DNA of 64,000 nt from Lactifluus volemus (GCA_022376515.1 WTXI01000052.1:124001-188000); one strand, 5' to 3'. Counted from the stretch's first letter, positions 24,375-35,904 are shown. Translations and numbers: made by a program. Notes: generated by a model not told the origin, from the sequence alone.

Positions 24375-26266
24375 ATGGACAGCTTGGCGACCACTTTGTC
24401 CACCCAACCACCCTCCTCTGCACAACCTCCCACAGCAGGTGATCCAAACTCGGCTACAAGTGCCCTCACCGCCGTCGTTGATACCAATGTAGCCGCTATC
24501 GCTCCCGTGAAGCGTGGCCCCGGGCGCCCAAAGGGAAGCGGCGTGAAGAAACATATCGACCCGAATGCACCTATCCCTCCCAAGCGTCCCGTCGGTCGCC
24601 CCCGTAAGGATGGTCTCCCCGCTGGTTCCGTACCACGCGGTACTCCCTCTTTGGCCACCCGCAAGCGCAAAATTGCTGCTCCGGGCGATTTTGCTACGCC
24701 CTCCACTGATAATGGCACTTCCCAAACGCCGGCACCAACCTCAGCCGCGCCGCCCTTTACAAGTTCGGTGGGTTATCTGGCTGCTCTGAAAAAGGAAGGC
24801 ACGTCATTGACCCCCAACTATCAGCCTGCTTATAGCAGTTACACCTACCCAACTCCAACCACCCCTGCGCCGCAACAGCCATGGAATACAACATATAGCA
24901 CCTTATCCGCCGCGCTTCAGTACAAACCGACCGAGGCCGCCACCTCCCCCCAGAAGGCTCTACAAGCCGTCGATCCAGTGCTCCACGACGATTGGCCAGA
25001 GCTTCTCCGCACAGACCCTAATACGTTGCTCCAGAGCCTTGTTTCCTCACTCCATGCTCCTAATCCCGTCTCTCGTACCGGAATGAACGTCGAGGAATCT
25101 TTCAAGTTCCATGTTACTACAATATTATCCCAAGAAGGTGCCGGCCCCATTCCGCAATTATATACGTTCCTGAAGACCTTCTGGTTGCCCTGGTGCCCCA
25201 CTTATTTTGCCCTTACCGCTTCCACGTTAACCACGCCCACACCACCCGAACATCGCTTTTTCTACTGGGATCCCCTGCCTTTGGTGTTCAACGGCATCGC
25301 TTGCCCTTTTTGTGCGGTACCACTCCTCAACCGTGGTTGTATCCGATCGGCACCAACAAAAGTTTATGATATCGGAAAGCCGTTCTTTCTCATCGGTTGT
25401 GAGTACGCATGCAGCAACTTGCAATGCAAGGGGCGTAATGGGCCAGACGGACGCCGCTTCGCCAGCACCGACCCCGTAGTCATCCGCGCTCTTCCCTCCG
25501 TGCTTCGCGACGAGTTGCCCGTTATGCTGCTTGCTAGCGGGGCCACCGATCCGCAGTCATGGAATTGGCAACCCATCGGTGTTTCTAAATCATTATGGAC
25601 TGTCGTTGTTGGGTGTATCAACGATGGACTGGGGAAAGAGGCGACGTTACGTGTGATCCGTGCGGCACAGCAAAGCTTTGCCGTTCCGGCTATGCCGAAA
25701 GACGAAGGGACCGCGGAGGAGAGTCAGGAAGAGATGGAGTTGCAGCATCCACCAGATGCAATGCATGTTGACGAACCGGCTCACGACACTCCCGAGGTTC
25801 GTAACGTCTAACGTCTCATGACGCACGGCGGAGGCTCACGTTCGCGTAGGGAGCGCCGTACGCAGAGACGTGGAAAAACCATCCAGCGCCAGTTTCTGCG
25901 CAGCCTGAGCAAAGTGCTGCGTCGGCGTCTGCACAGCCGACAGCTACTCACGTACCATCGCACCCACACCCCCACACAGCTGTGCCTGCACCGTACGGTT
26001 ACCCGCAGGGTGCGCCCTACATGCCGTATGCCTATGGCCCTTATCCAATGCCCCCCCACCAGTCGCTGTCCGAGGCAGCTAGTGTCGGTGGCAAGGAAAG
26101 TCAAGTGAAACGTATCCGGCACTGCGTCAAGTGTGGCTCGAAAGATTGCAAGGGCAAAGGCGGACGGAATTTTTGCACGAATGCGTGTCAGGACTGCGGA
26201 GACATGGAGTGCAAAGGAAGGAACAGTAAGCGGCCGGATAAGACATGTCGGGATGCTTGGCCCTGA
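24375..26266 (+). CDS. AT-hook and DUF6729 domain protein with C-terminal Cys cluster
   Basis: Probable chromatin- or DNA-associated protein of unknown function. Exon 1 is 24375-25796. A 53-nt intron (25797-25849, GTTCGT...GCGTAG with a CTAAC branch site) joins in phase 0 to exon 2, 25850-26266. The product is about 613 residues. Two AT-hook motifs are clear (RGPGRPKGSG near residue 47; PVGRPRKDG near residue 72). A central domain from about residue 290 to 390 (FYWDPLPLVFNGIACPFC, then CIRSAPTKVYDIG, CEYACSNLQCKG and ALPSVLRDELPVML) matches DUF6729. That domain is common in basidiomycete proteins related to KDZ-transposon accessory proteins. The C-terminus has a Cys-rich module: CVKCGSKDCKGKGG, CTNACQDCGDMECKGRNSK. 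No transposase is next to it, so it may be a domesticated or stand-alone gene. Confidence 0.82.
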
Positions 26267-26995
26267 GTGGTAGGCTGAAGAGGATGTGATGATATTTGGT
26301 GTTGTGGACTTTTTCTTTCCCTCAGCTATGATACAGTGTAGGAGTAAGTCGTATTGACAGAGTTGTGCTACCTTGCTTTCAATCTTGACCTTGGTGTGTT
26401 GATATGCAAGATATAGTATAATACATTTTCATTGGAGATTCATATACTCAGGAGTAAAACTAGATAGACACGAGCAACAGCATTCGTCGATCGTGACAAG
26501 GCCTAAACGTGAGGGATGGGTGTTAGCATGATGTTATGTGAACTTGAATAGAAATGAAAAAGAAAGTCAGATTTCTGTTCTTGGTGGCTAGTACACCCGC
26601 AACGGTTCCTCTCACTGACGCGAAAGTGTACCGGAAGGGGTTAGCCACCCTAAGGTCATGGAGTGTATATGATCCCTGAGTGTGTGGAATTCATCATTTA
26701 GAAAGAAAGGAAAGAATAATCACCTGTTGGACTCGCACCAACTGTAAAAGGAACATAAATATATATTTGCCTGAGAAATGCACGTGATCGAATCGTGACA
26801 GACCCTGGGTCTTCGCTTTCAGTCAGATATCAGTCCATGCCATGTGGTTGTCATTCTCTGTCTCTAACTCTCCGGAAGATTGCCTCGTGGTCAATGTCAC
26901 CTGTGCTTGGCACACGTGTACTAGTATGCCAACTGTAGGGTCCTTCCTTTCCGCTCTCTACATCGACCTTCTTGGTTCCCGCTCAGAATTCCACC
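26267..26995. other. Intergenic stretch, no supported gene
   Basis: AT-rich 3' flank of the DUF6729 gene followed by the promoter and leader of P1. Nothing else recognised. Confidence 0.5.
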
Positions 26996-28809
26996 ATGAC
27001 ATCCTGGATAGAGTCATCGCACGACTTTCGTCTCAACCCAAGTTACTTTCCAGCTCTACTGGGAGACCACCCAGATGGAAACATTCCCGGGGTGGATCAT
27101 CCCCCGTCCTTGCATACCAGCTACACCTACACCCCTCATCATAGTCCCAGTATCAGCAGACAAACCCAAACCCAAACATTTAATTACGGCTTGTATGGCC
27201 CACGCCCACAACCTACACATCCGGACGCTATGCAACCCTTTCCTACTCTTCCTGCGCCGGTGGTACCTGGCATGTTGGAGCCGGAGGATGCGTACGAGGA
27301 ATATATGGAAGTCGACCCCGGCGTAGATGCGGCTCCGATGCTTGAATCCGGATACGACGACGAGAACCCATCGCAGGGTAAGCTCAGGTTCGTAGGCGGC
27401 TTCATACGGGGATTGAGGAAGATCCCAAGGGCGGTCAGGCGCGGCTTCCTGTCGGATAAACGAGAGCTCCAAACCCCTCCAGGGCTTGCATATCATGATA
27501 CCCTGTATGGTCCACCCTACATAGTCCCGTCTCAGCCCGAAGAAGATGAGGAGGCCCCACCTTATGACATGCCTGCGGAGAGTGTGGAAGGGGACGTGCG
27601 CTACGTGGAGGGCATGAATATGCCCACCGAGTTGCTGCCTTCACGAACGCCATCCCAGACCATTCGATCTCCCCCCGTTCTGAATCACAGCTCACCTACC
27701 AAACAAACCCATCTGCGCAACACCATTCTCAGCATGATTCATTACACCATGCACCGAAGTCTTCTCCCCCACGTACCGTCCGTAACCCCGATCCCAATCC
27801 TGTCTCGCCTACGGAGGAAAGCGGTCCCACGAGCGGGAATTCACTGCGCATGCCTTCGCCGCGCCCATTTCAAGCCGATCCTGACCTTGAGCCTGAGCCA
27901 AGAACACCTCGCGTTGCTCCACTCAGGCCAACCCGTCGACCGACCGTCACAGTTCAGAGTCCTACTGGAAACCCCGTCTATATCGAACCGCCACAAGCCG
28001 ATGACTACGTCGGCATGGCCTCACCCGTCGAAGACCCTCCTGAGCCGTCCGTCCCCTCTCAATTTGCGCGTATACGCAAGTTCTTTCGTGATCTGAACGA
28101 TCTCCCTTGGGTATCACCCACCGTGACCGTCGACTTTGACCCGACTAATTCGGAGCGAGCGCGCGCAGCAGGCACAGCTGGTCCTGGCAGGTCCTGGTAT
28201 ACTGGCCAGCTACGGGACCTGGACCTGCTAGGTGGTGGAAGTAGCTCCAGCACACGCAAGCTCACCGCACCCTCTGGTCACTCACTCGCACCTCCGCAAG
28301 GCTCAAATGCGACACTCGAACCTCACAATGGCTCTGGCTCGGCGGCGTCCAGCAGCGAGGGGGTAAGTACCCATCTCCCGACGGCACACGTGCAACCTCC
28401 GCATGCGTATCCCGTTCCCCCATTCGCGTTGTCACCTCAACCTCTTTACCTCTATCCCTTCACTTACCACGCCATGCCGACACCGCCGCAGCCACCGCCG
28501 CCCACCTCATCATCGTCACCATTGCCATCGCCATCGCGCTCACGTCAGCCCAATGGGGGAGCCGAGAAGTTGTCACCGCAATCTTCACCGTTTCCATCGC
28601 CATCGACATCGCGCTCACGTCAGCCGAATGGTCCCGCCGAGCAGGTATCACCCCAACCGAGTGGTCAATCTGACTTTTCGCGACAGCCGTATCTTTATAT
28701 GGTTGCGATACCTCCCGGATATCTGCCCGGCCAGGTGGATCCATCTCGACCGATGCAGATGCAGCCTGCCTACGTCACACCTTACCCACCACTGTCACCA
28801 CCAGTTTGA
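26996..28809 (+). CDS. P1: full-length proline-rich FFRDLNDLPW-family protein
   Basis: Agaricomycete family of unknown function. The start is the ATG at 26996 in a good context (CCACCATG). The N-terminal 250 residues contain PYIVPSQPEEDEE-type acidic/proline sequence and the conserved segment KLRFVGGFIRGLRKIPRAVR. A shift of one base is needed within a run of six C at 27671-27676. With one more C the frame runs on (RSESQLTYQTNPSAQHHSQ) into the second long frame, so a homopolymer loss is likely. The second half has the hallmark FARIRKFFRDLNDLPWVS, then DFDPTNSERARAAGTAG and SWYTGQLRDLDLLGG. A consensus donor (GGTAAGT) at about 28363 is preserved in all copies. The downstream S/P/Q-rich tail (RSRQPNG repeats) may therefore be partly intronic. 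The tail ends in PSRPMQMQPAYVTPYPPL. P1 is the only copy with an intact 5' half; P2-P4 are truncated copies. Confidence 0.7.
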
Positions 28810-29448
28810 GTGAGGATCCCGTAGTGAATTGACAATCGGATCAAGATACTACCTTACTTTTTATCGCTTACTTGTTTATAACGTCTTTTTCGTGATTTCC
28901 GAGATGAGATACCTGCCATCGATCGCTAATGAGATAAACGAGACATAGTGGACACTTCATGATCTCAACAAAATCTGTTTATCGGGAAGAATGAAAGAGA
29001 GTTGAATAGGAAGCAATCAGCAATACGTAGTCAACGTCGAGTCGCGACCCGGTTGTGATTTTCACGTAACTCAGGGGCGCCATATGATGGAAGGGAAAAG
29101 GCGGAAATACTGTACAATCACTTAGTGAGAGACCGCTCGACAATATCCCATTCAATTTGTCACGTGACAGGGATAACAGTATGAGGTAAAAACGAGGTAA
29201 AAGTGATTCTTTGGCCTAATCCGCTCACGAATTTCTCATCGAAATGCACCCCCAGATCAATATCCAATTAACTGAGGATAACGTTCCAACAGCTAATGAC
29301 AAATCGCCCAGAAATGGCTGGAAGGTGTACAAATGGCAAAAGATGACAAGATACCGAGGTTACTCAAAGAAGGAGATCAAGTATGGCAAGGATACATAAA
29401 GTAGAGGAGCTGATATTCCCAAGTAAGTAATTTACTTTTTTGCCCACA
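28810..29448. promoter_or_regulatory. P1-M1 intergenic region with conserved E-box
   Basis: AT-rich spacer that recurs, with changes, before each transporter copy. It holds a palindromic CACGTG at 29161-29166 in the context GTCACGTGAC, 283 bp before the M1 ATG. Equivalent sites precede M2, M3 and M4. Confidence 0.5.
29161..29166. promoter_or_regulatory. CACGTG E-box upstream of M1
   Basis: Site kept in all four transporter upstream regions (37268, 46105 and 49277 for M2-M4), 236-293 bp before the ATG. CACGTG is the known core site of fungal bHLH factors such as Cbf1 and Pho4; binding here is inference. Confidence 0.45.
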
Positions 29449-31210
29449 ATGGCTCGCAACAGTGATATTCCTCCCACAGATGAGGAAACTCCCCTCCTTT
29501 CTTCGCAATTAGCGTCCAAGAAGCCACCAGCCGCTGTACCTTGGGCTCAAGTCTGGATTTTGCTTTTTATCTACTCAGCACTGCCCTTCACATTAAATGT
29601 CACAGATCCGTTCACACCAGAGGCATGACATTTTCTATTCAACTCGATCAGGTTCTTATTCTCACTCCAATATCTCTAGTTCGTTCGCAATGTTGGGATC
29701 ACCAATGGTGATGAATCTCGCGTGGGATATTATGTTGGCTTGCTGGTCAGATTCATTATCAATCTCCCTACGTGTCTGCCCATGTCATTTTCTAGCAATC
29801 GATACACTTTGCCACTCATGCTCTGACCATCTTACACTGGAGCAGGCTCTCCGATGTTGTTGGTCGTAAGCCGATCATCCTGATAGGTCTCTTTGGCCTC
29901 TCTTTGTCTATGTATTCGTTCGGGCTCTCGACTACTTATTGGGGCGCTATTCTTAGGTATGTATTTGTTAATTTCATGCCGCCCAATTCTAATGTATCCC
30001 AGCCGATGTCTCCATGGGTCTCTGAACGCCAACTCTGGCGTCATCAAAAGTATCGCAGTGGAGATCACCGACCCCACAAGTCTCCCGCACGTTTTTGCAT
30101 ACATGCCTGCCGCATGGTCCACGGGTAATACACTTGGGTGAATGGGGCCCGCTCCTGATGTGTCACTTTCACTAACGTAAACTTGTATAGCCAGCTGACT
30201 GGAGGCTCGCTCTCACGTCCCGCAGACCACTTTCCTAACACTTTTGGAAATTCTCGGTTCTTGAAGAAGTACCCGTACTTGCTTGCATGCGCAGTTCCTG
30301 CCACGTTTTCGGCGCTGGTGTGGGTCATGACGTACGCCTTTTTGCGGGAGGTACGCGTGAATGCAATTTTATTCGATTCAGGCCTACAGTTCACCATTTA
30401 TAGACCGTTCCCTCTCCGGCACCTCTTCGCCGTCTTCTGAAGAAACAAGTGCGACCCTTGTCTGCTGAGATACCTGGATCAGATGTCGCCGAGAGGCCAT
30501 ATCCTCTTCGTCGGTTGATGACGCGGAGGATAGTAGTGCTGGCTCTGATCAACTGTGGGACTCTTTCCCTCGTTGAGTTTTCTTATGTCGCGATCCAGCC
30601 TCTATTCTTCAGCACGCCTGTCAATAGTGGTGGCCTCGGACTGGATCCACCAGCAATTGGGAAGATTCTTGCGTCCTTCGGGATACTCAATAGTATCTTT
30701 CAGTTTGCTTGCTTCGCGCGCGCTAACGCTCTGTGGGGCACAAAGCGAGTTTTTATCGGCGGGCTGCTCTGTGCGATCCCAGTCTACCTACTCTTTCCCG
30801 TGATGAATGCCTTGGCCCGTGCTTATGGTGTCGGCCAGGCTGTGTACTCAGCTATTGCCCTTCAAGTTATTTTTTGTTGTGGTTTATCCTTGAGCCATGG
30901 TATACTGTCCTTACCACTAGTCATCAAGTGGCACTGAACTCAGGCTAATAGGGTTCTTATAGGGTGTATCAACATTTATATATCTGCTGCATCTCCCAAC
31001 CATGCATCTTTGGGTGCGACAAATGGGCTTGCTCAACTCATCCTCTCGATCATGCGTACGATTAGCCCAGCAATCTCTACTTCTCTCTTCTCTCTATCAG
31101 TAGCGGAAGGATATTTAGGTGATGGACTTGTGTATATGGTGTTCATTTCCATATCGTTACTTGTAGTTGCCTTTGGAACGACCCTTCCACGGCAAGTGTG
31201 GCAATCATAG
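29449..31210 (+). CDS. M1: major facilitator superfamily transporter, array copy 1
   Basis: Predicted 12-span drug/H+ antiporter-type (DHA1-like) transporter; substrate unknown. Seven exons join to 479 residues: 29449-29622, 29680-29745, 29796-29956, 30003-30137, 30191-30350, 30404-30899 and 30963-31210. The first intron (29623-29679) starts with GC rather than GT (GAG|GCATGA) in all four copies; the others are GT-AG. The acidic leader DEETPLLSSQ resembles a vacuolar or plasma-membrane sorting signal of this family. Motif A is intact (SRLSDVVGRKP), and the loop after span 6 is short. Later helices include GTLSLVEFSYVAIQPLFFS, VFIGGLLCAIPVYLLFPVM and ISTSLFSLSVAEGYLGDG. The end is TLPRQVWQS. 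No frame break. It is preceded by P1 and followed by the truncated P2. Confidence 0.9.
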
Positions 31211-31442
31211 CGTTGCTGCGTTATACCTATCACGCTATCAATGGGCCATAATGACATCCGAGTAACCACTTGGACGCTGATATTTTCTGTAACACTTATA
31301 TCTCAGATTTACAGGTTGTCATGGTATAAGGGAACGAAATGTACGTGAATGATTGGCTTTAGAGAAGCAAGCAACACATCGGCAGGGTCAACCCGATGTA
31401 TAGTAACAGGATTTAATAATGGTCTCGGTACCAGACTGAAAC

Positions 31443-32339
31443 TATGACCTTGGAGTTCAGGCCAACTCATAGACCGACCGTCACGGTTCAGAGTCCTACT
31501 GGAAACCCTGACGCCACCAACCGATGGCTACGTCTGCCTTACCCGTAGAAGCCCCTCTGAGTCCTGAACCGTCCGTCCCCTCTCAATTTGCGCATATATA
31601 CAAGATCTTCTGTGATCTGAATGATCTCCCTTGGGTATCAACCGCCGTGACTCGGACCGTCGACTTTGACCCGACTAATTCGGAACGAGCACGCGCAGCA
31701 GGCACAGCTGGTCCTGGCATATCCTGGTATACTGGCCAGCTACGCGATCTGGACCTGCTAGGTGGTGGTAGTAGCTCCAGCACGCGCAAGCTCACCGCAC
31801 CCTCTGGTCACTCACTCGGGTCACCGGAAGGCTCAAACGCGACACTCGGACCTCACAATGGCTCTGGCTCGGTGGCGTCCAGCAGCGAGGGGGGTAAGTA
31901 CCCTTCTCCCGACGGCACACGTACATCCTCCGCATGCATATTCTGTTCCCCCGTTCGCGCTGTCACCTCAACCTCTTTACCTCTATCCCTTCACTTACAC
32001 GCCATGCCAACACTGCCGCAGCCACCACCGCTCACCTCATCAACGTCACCATTGCTATCGCCATCGCGCTCATCTCAGCACAATGGGGGCGCCGAGAAGT
32101 TCTCGTCGCAATCTTCACCGATTCCATCGCCATCGACATTGCACTCGCGTCAGCCGAATGGTGCCGCCGAGCAGGTATCGCCCCAACCGAGTGCTCAATC
32201 TAACTTTTCGCGACAGCCGTATCTTTATATGGTCACGATACCTCCCAGATATCTGCCCAGTCAGGTGGAACCATCCCGACCGATGCAGATGCAGCCTGCC
32301 TACGTCACACCTTACCCACCACTGTCACCACCAGTTTGA
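31443..32339 (+). pseudogene. P2: 5'-truncated copy of the proline-rich gene
   Basis: Homologous to the second half of P1 (from about 27915 onward). The join to unrelated DNA is at CTATGACCTTGGAGTT, right where similarity to P1 begins with CAGGCCAAC. It keeps FCDLNDLPWVST (hallmark R changed to C), SERARAAGTAG, SWYTGQLRDLDLLGG, the conserved GGTAAGT donor and the tail PMQMQPAYVTPYPPL. An open frame of 271 codons runs from about 31524, but the first ATG is fortuitous and the N-terminal half of the family is missing. It is probably a non-functional by-product of tandem duplication; expression as a short protein cannot be excluded. Confidence 0.7.
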
Positions 32340-33016
32340 GTGAGGATCCCATAATGAATTGACAATCGGATCAAGATACTACCTTACTTTTTATCGCTTA
32401 CTTGTTTTCTGAGATGAGATACCTGCCGTTGATTGCCAATGAGACAAATGAGACATAGTGGACACCTCATGATCTGAAAAAACCAGGAAGAATTCTGTTT
32501 TGAGAGTTGGCTAATCTGACTGAAACTCCAAGCTGAAATACAGAAAAACAGTTGCAACGAAAACGAAAGGGAGTTGAATAGGAAGCAATCAGCAACGTTT
32601 TATTCGTAATAGCCGTAAGTCGACTTAAAAGGACATCCCCCTGGTTATGATTTTCGCGTAACTTACAAAAACCCGGAAATTTTACACGACTGGCAGGCAT
32701 ACCCGACTAAAGTTCATTGTTCAGTTAGCACAGATAAGATCCGCGGCGCCAAACACGCTGGACAGCCTTCCCGATGGAAGGGAAAAGATAGAAATACAAT
32801 CATCGGTGACAAGTTTAAGATGAGAAACCGCTCGACAGTATCCCATTCAATCCGTCACGTGACAGGAGGAACATGGTTACATGGATAGAGTTACGGCGGT
32901 TAAGTGTGCAGCAGTCAATGTTTGGTGTTTATTTGGTTGGATCACGTGCTTCAACGAATTGTGGTCACGTCTCCGCTTTTTAGGACTACTCAACCCTTAC
33001 CCGTTCTCAGCAATAT
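32340..33016. other. Duplicated spacer and junction to inserted DNA
   Basis: From 32340 to about 32870 the sequence parallels the P1-M1 spacer (TGAGTGAGGATCCC..., then TTCAATCCGTCACGTGACAGG at about 32847-32867). After this the similarity to the M1 upstream region stops and inserted DNA begins. Confidence 0.55.
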
Positions 33017-33607
33017 ATGGTTCGCGTGGACATAATCTGTGGCTATCTAGTCGCTCCCGAGCAGCTTAGGAAGTTTGCCGACTCTCAAAGTCTGCGCTAT
33101 GATCCCGGCGGTGACCTGGTTTTGCTTCACAATGGAGTCATACGCTGGGTCGAAGAACACAAAACTCCCATTCAATGCCTTTGGGATGTCGAGTACCCTC
33201 GCTTAGTCTCACCGATCAAGGCAGGCTCTCGTATTTTGATACCGACACGACGCCGCACCGCGGTGCACACGTTCCAGTTCAAGGAAAAGGATATAGACAG
33301 AGCGGTTCTTCGAAAGGTGTTAGATCATCCACAACTGTCGCCGCTTGGAGTAGATGCCACATTCGTGACTTGCCCAGACCCTGACTTGCAATGGACTCTC
33401 CCTGGTGAAGAATATCCATTTTTTGTGAGAATTTTTTCAAATCGACTAACATGTCGTATGCGGTACTATTTGAGTGAATTTTGCAGACCACGGAAGATGA
33501 TGAATGATGAGAAAGGAAACACTTTTGGCCAGAAAGCCCCATTTATGCTTGTCATGATTGCAATTGGGCAAGAAGTATGCCTGGGTTCTAGTTGGGCATG
33601 GATATAA
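33017..33607 (+). CDS. Hypothetical protein, 196-codon open frame
   Basis: ATG at 33017 opens MVRVDIICGYLVAPEQLRKF, followed by GGDLVLLHNGVIRWVEEHK, DVEYPRLVSPIKAGSRILIP and VLDHPQLSPLGVDATFV. Codon use and composition look natural, so this is likely a real coding exon or gene. A possible further exon (SDQSLRTQLILSVHLPTW) lies after 33640. I do not recognise the family. It sits inside the DNA inserted between P2 and M2, just left of the probable TIR element, and may itself be a truncated passenger. Confidence 0.5.
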   Translation: MVRVDIICGYLVAPEQLRKFADSQSLRYDPGGDLVLLHNGVIRWVEEHKTPIQCLWDVEYPRLVSPIKAGSRILIPTRRRTAVHTFQFKEKDIDRAVLRKVLDHPQLSPLGVDATFVTCPDPDLQWTLPGEEYPFFVRIFSNRLTCRMRYYLSEFCRPRKMMNDEKGNTFGQKAPFMLVMIAIGQEVCLGSSWAWI

Positions 33608-34150
33608 AGTTATGATAATTACTTTCTTTTCTATGTTATCTTGCAGCCCCATAGTTGAAATCAGTGACCAGTCTTTGCGGACCCAACTTATTCTGAGTGT
33701 TCATTTGCCGACATGGTTGATTGCGAATTCTGTACCTGTCTGGCTCTGATTTGACAGTGTCCAATATCAAACATTGGGAGGAATCCCTAGTCTCCCGTAG
33801 CTAGACAATAGTGTCTTTTCTGTGGGGAAGAGACGAGGGCCATTATCATTTCAAGTCTCGATTATAAATTTATAATACATTTCATCAGTAAATGGTGCAA
33901 AAACTTTTTGACTTTTTGACTTTTGAAGGTGAAAAAGTACAAAAGTAAAAAATCTTGCATTGACCCACATGGGATGGAATATGAATTAAACAACTTTAAG
34001 TAAGAAAAGTTTGAAAAGTTTAAATAAGTGTAATAAACTTACCAGCTGTCCGGGCCGGCCCCGGCTTAATAATCCAATCAATTCCAGGTAAAAAATTCTC
34101 ACAGTTGCTCACATAATCATCCCACAGCATGCTTCCAATTAATTGCACAT

Positions 34151-34236
34151 TGCGGTATTCGAACCCTCAACTTGTGCATGCAGTAATGAAGGCAAACCAT
34201 CTGTTTACCATTACACCATCGAGGCTGGATCTGTTG
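34151..34236 (-). other. tRNA-Gly-like sequence, probably a relic
   Basis: Read on the minus strand, it has a tRNA-like A box (TGGTGTAATGG) and B box (GGTTCGAATAC) at suitable spacing, with GCCTCGA before the A box and a TTTGCCTTC segment as in glycine tRNAs. The acceptor and T stems do not pair well, so a functional tRNA is unlikely. A tRNA-derived (SINE-like) relic inside the element is the better guess. Confidence 0.3.
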
Positions 34237-34729
34237 GCGGCTCTATGGCTTACTTCAATAGTCGCATAGTCACTTGACTCAGCTGGTTTCTTTTTTTTCG
34301 TTCACCGCTCGCGTTACCTTCCCTGTCGCCTCCCTCTGTCGCCTCCCTCTGTCGCGAATCTCGGTCAGGATCGGTTTGGTTTGCCCGAAACCATTTCTTA
34401 CGAGTCTCACCACTGCCTTCGCCATCAACAGCGTGGTCCTTTTCCGGTGGTTTTCCAGCGCGTCATCTTTGGGGCACCTCTCTGCTTGTCCTCTTCCTCC
34501 TCTTCCTCCTGCTTTGCCTCTGCTTTTTGTGTTGTGATTGTGTGGGACACCTGAAGGGTGCTTCCCTGTCAGGTGTTGCTAGGTATGTTATCTACTCTTC
34601 CACTTCACTAACTTCTCTGACTTTTCTGTAGTTTCCTTGCCCTCCCTTTCTTCTCCCTCGTCCCCCTTCGTCCCCCTTCGTTCCCTTCGATGAGGGATGG
34701 CTTCGCGTCATCCCTCGATGCTGGAGGGA

Positions 34730-35395
34730 CCCCATCGCACCGCATCGACGTCCTTGGCGTCGGGATCGCGCTGGCGGCGCCGTTGCGACCGCCAGAGCGC
34801 CAGACGCCTGGGAGCGATGTGGGGTATGTCCTCCTCTACCACTTCCCCGGCTGCTTCCGGACTCGGAGTTGCACCGCGTCGACATCTTTGGCGTCAGGAT
34901 CGCGCTGGCGGCGCCGTTGCGACCGCCAGAGCACCAGACGCCTGCGACCGATGTGGGGCACGGCCTCCTCCCCTCTGCCGCTTTCCCCGCCCCTTCAGGA
35001 TTCGGACTCGCACCGTGTCGATGTCCTTGGCTTCGGGATCGCGCTGGCGGCGCTATTGCGAACGCCAGAGCGCCAGACGCCTGCGACCGATGTGGGGCAC
35101 GGCCTCCTCCCCTCTACCACTTCCCCCGCCGCTTCCGGACTCGGAGTCGCACCGTGTCGATGTCCTTGGCGTCGGGATCGCGCTGGCGACGCCGTTGCGA
35201 ACGCCAGAGCGCCAGACGCCTGCGATCGATGTGGGGCACGGCCTCCTCCCCTCTGCCGCTTCCCCCGCCCCTTCCGGATTCGGACTCGCACCGTGTCGAT
35301 GTCCTTGGCGTCGGGATCGCGCTGGAAACGCCGTTGCGACCGCCAGAGCGCCAGACGCCTGCGACCAGCGTGTGGCACGGCCTCCTCCCGGTTTT
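34730..35395 (+). repeat. Minisatellite, unit about 139 bp, nearly five copies
   Basis: The marker string GCCAGAGCGCCAGACGCCTG recurs (one copy with a base change) at 34791, 34924, 35063, 35203 and about 35342, giving periods of 133-140 bp. Units are GC-rich and 80-95% alike by eye. Because the period is not a multiple of three, all three plus frames stay open for long distances. These give repetitive 180-240 codon frames that are not genes. Confidence 0.85.
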
Positions 35396-35904
35396 AGATA
35401 CCCCTGTCCAACACTAGACTGAGCGTAATGTCATCGTCCCGACCGAGGTCTCTGAGCCAGATCCTCTCGAGATAGCCGATCTACCAGGTGAAGGCGTGAA
35501 TGTCGTGGTCCCACCCGAGCCGTACTTCCCCACCACCCTCAACCACTCTAGCCCAAAACCCACGCCGCCGCAAGTCCACTCGCCCTGACCCACTTCTGTT
35601 GTAGATGGGGCGACTTCCTGATTTAGATGAGGGATGGCCGGGGTGGATATGCCCATGAGTAGTAGTAGTCCCTGAGCCGGGCATGAGGCCAATTTATCCC
35701 AGACTTGTATTGTACCCTTTGCTTCTCTGGATTCCCTGCTTTCCTTAGCTTCAGCACTAAGGAAAGGCACTTTTTCACTTTTGACACTGTTATCACTTTT
35801 CATGACTTTTTCTACTTGATTACTTTTTGTCAATGTAGTCAAAATAACTTTTTGGTGAATTCTAGGTTCCTTTTGGACTTTCGTGACTTTTCACACTTTT
35901 TCAG

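Noticed and set aside
28480..28660. CATCGCCATCGC-type repeats as a possible CRISPR or satellite array
   Set aside because: Degenerate Ser/Pro codon repeats in the tail of P1 and its copies; no regular spacer-repeat pattern, and a eukaryotic genome.
29597..29869. 90-codon plus-strand frame and similar frames in the other transporter copies
   Set aside because: These read through introns of M1-M4 in the wrong frame.
33017..33749. The 33-kb open frame as the missing N-terminus of the Ku70 fragment
   Set aside because: The sequence does not show the Ku70 N-terminal von Willebrand-like motifs, so it is treated as a separate hypothetical protein.
34690..35422. Three overlapping plus-strand frames of 182-241 codons and a minus-strand frame
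   Set aside because: All are products of the ~139-bp minisatellite; the same peptide recurs in all three frames, which shows repeat structure and not a gene.
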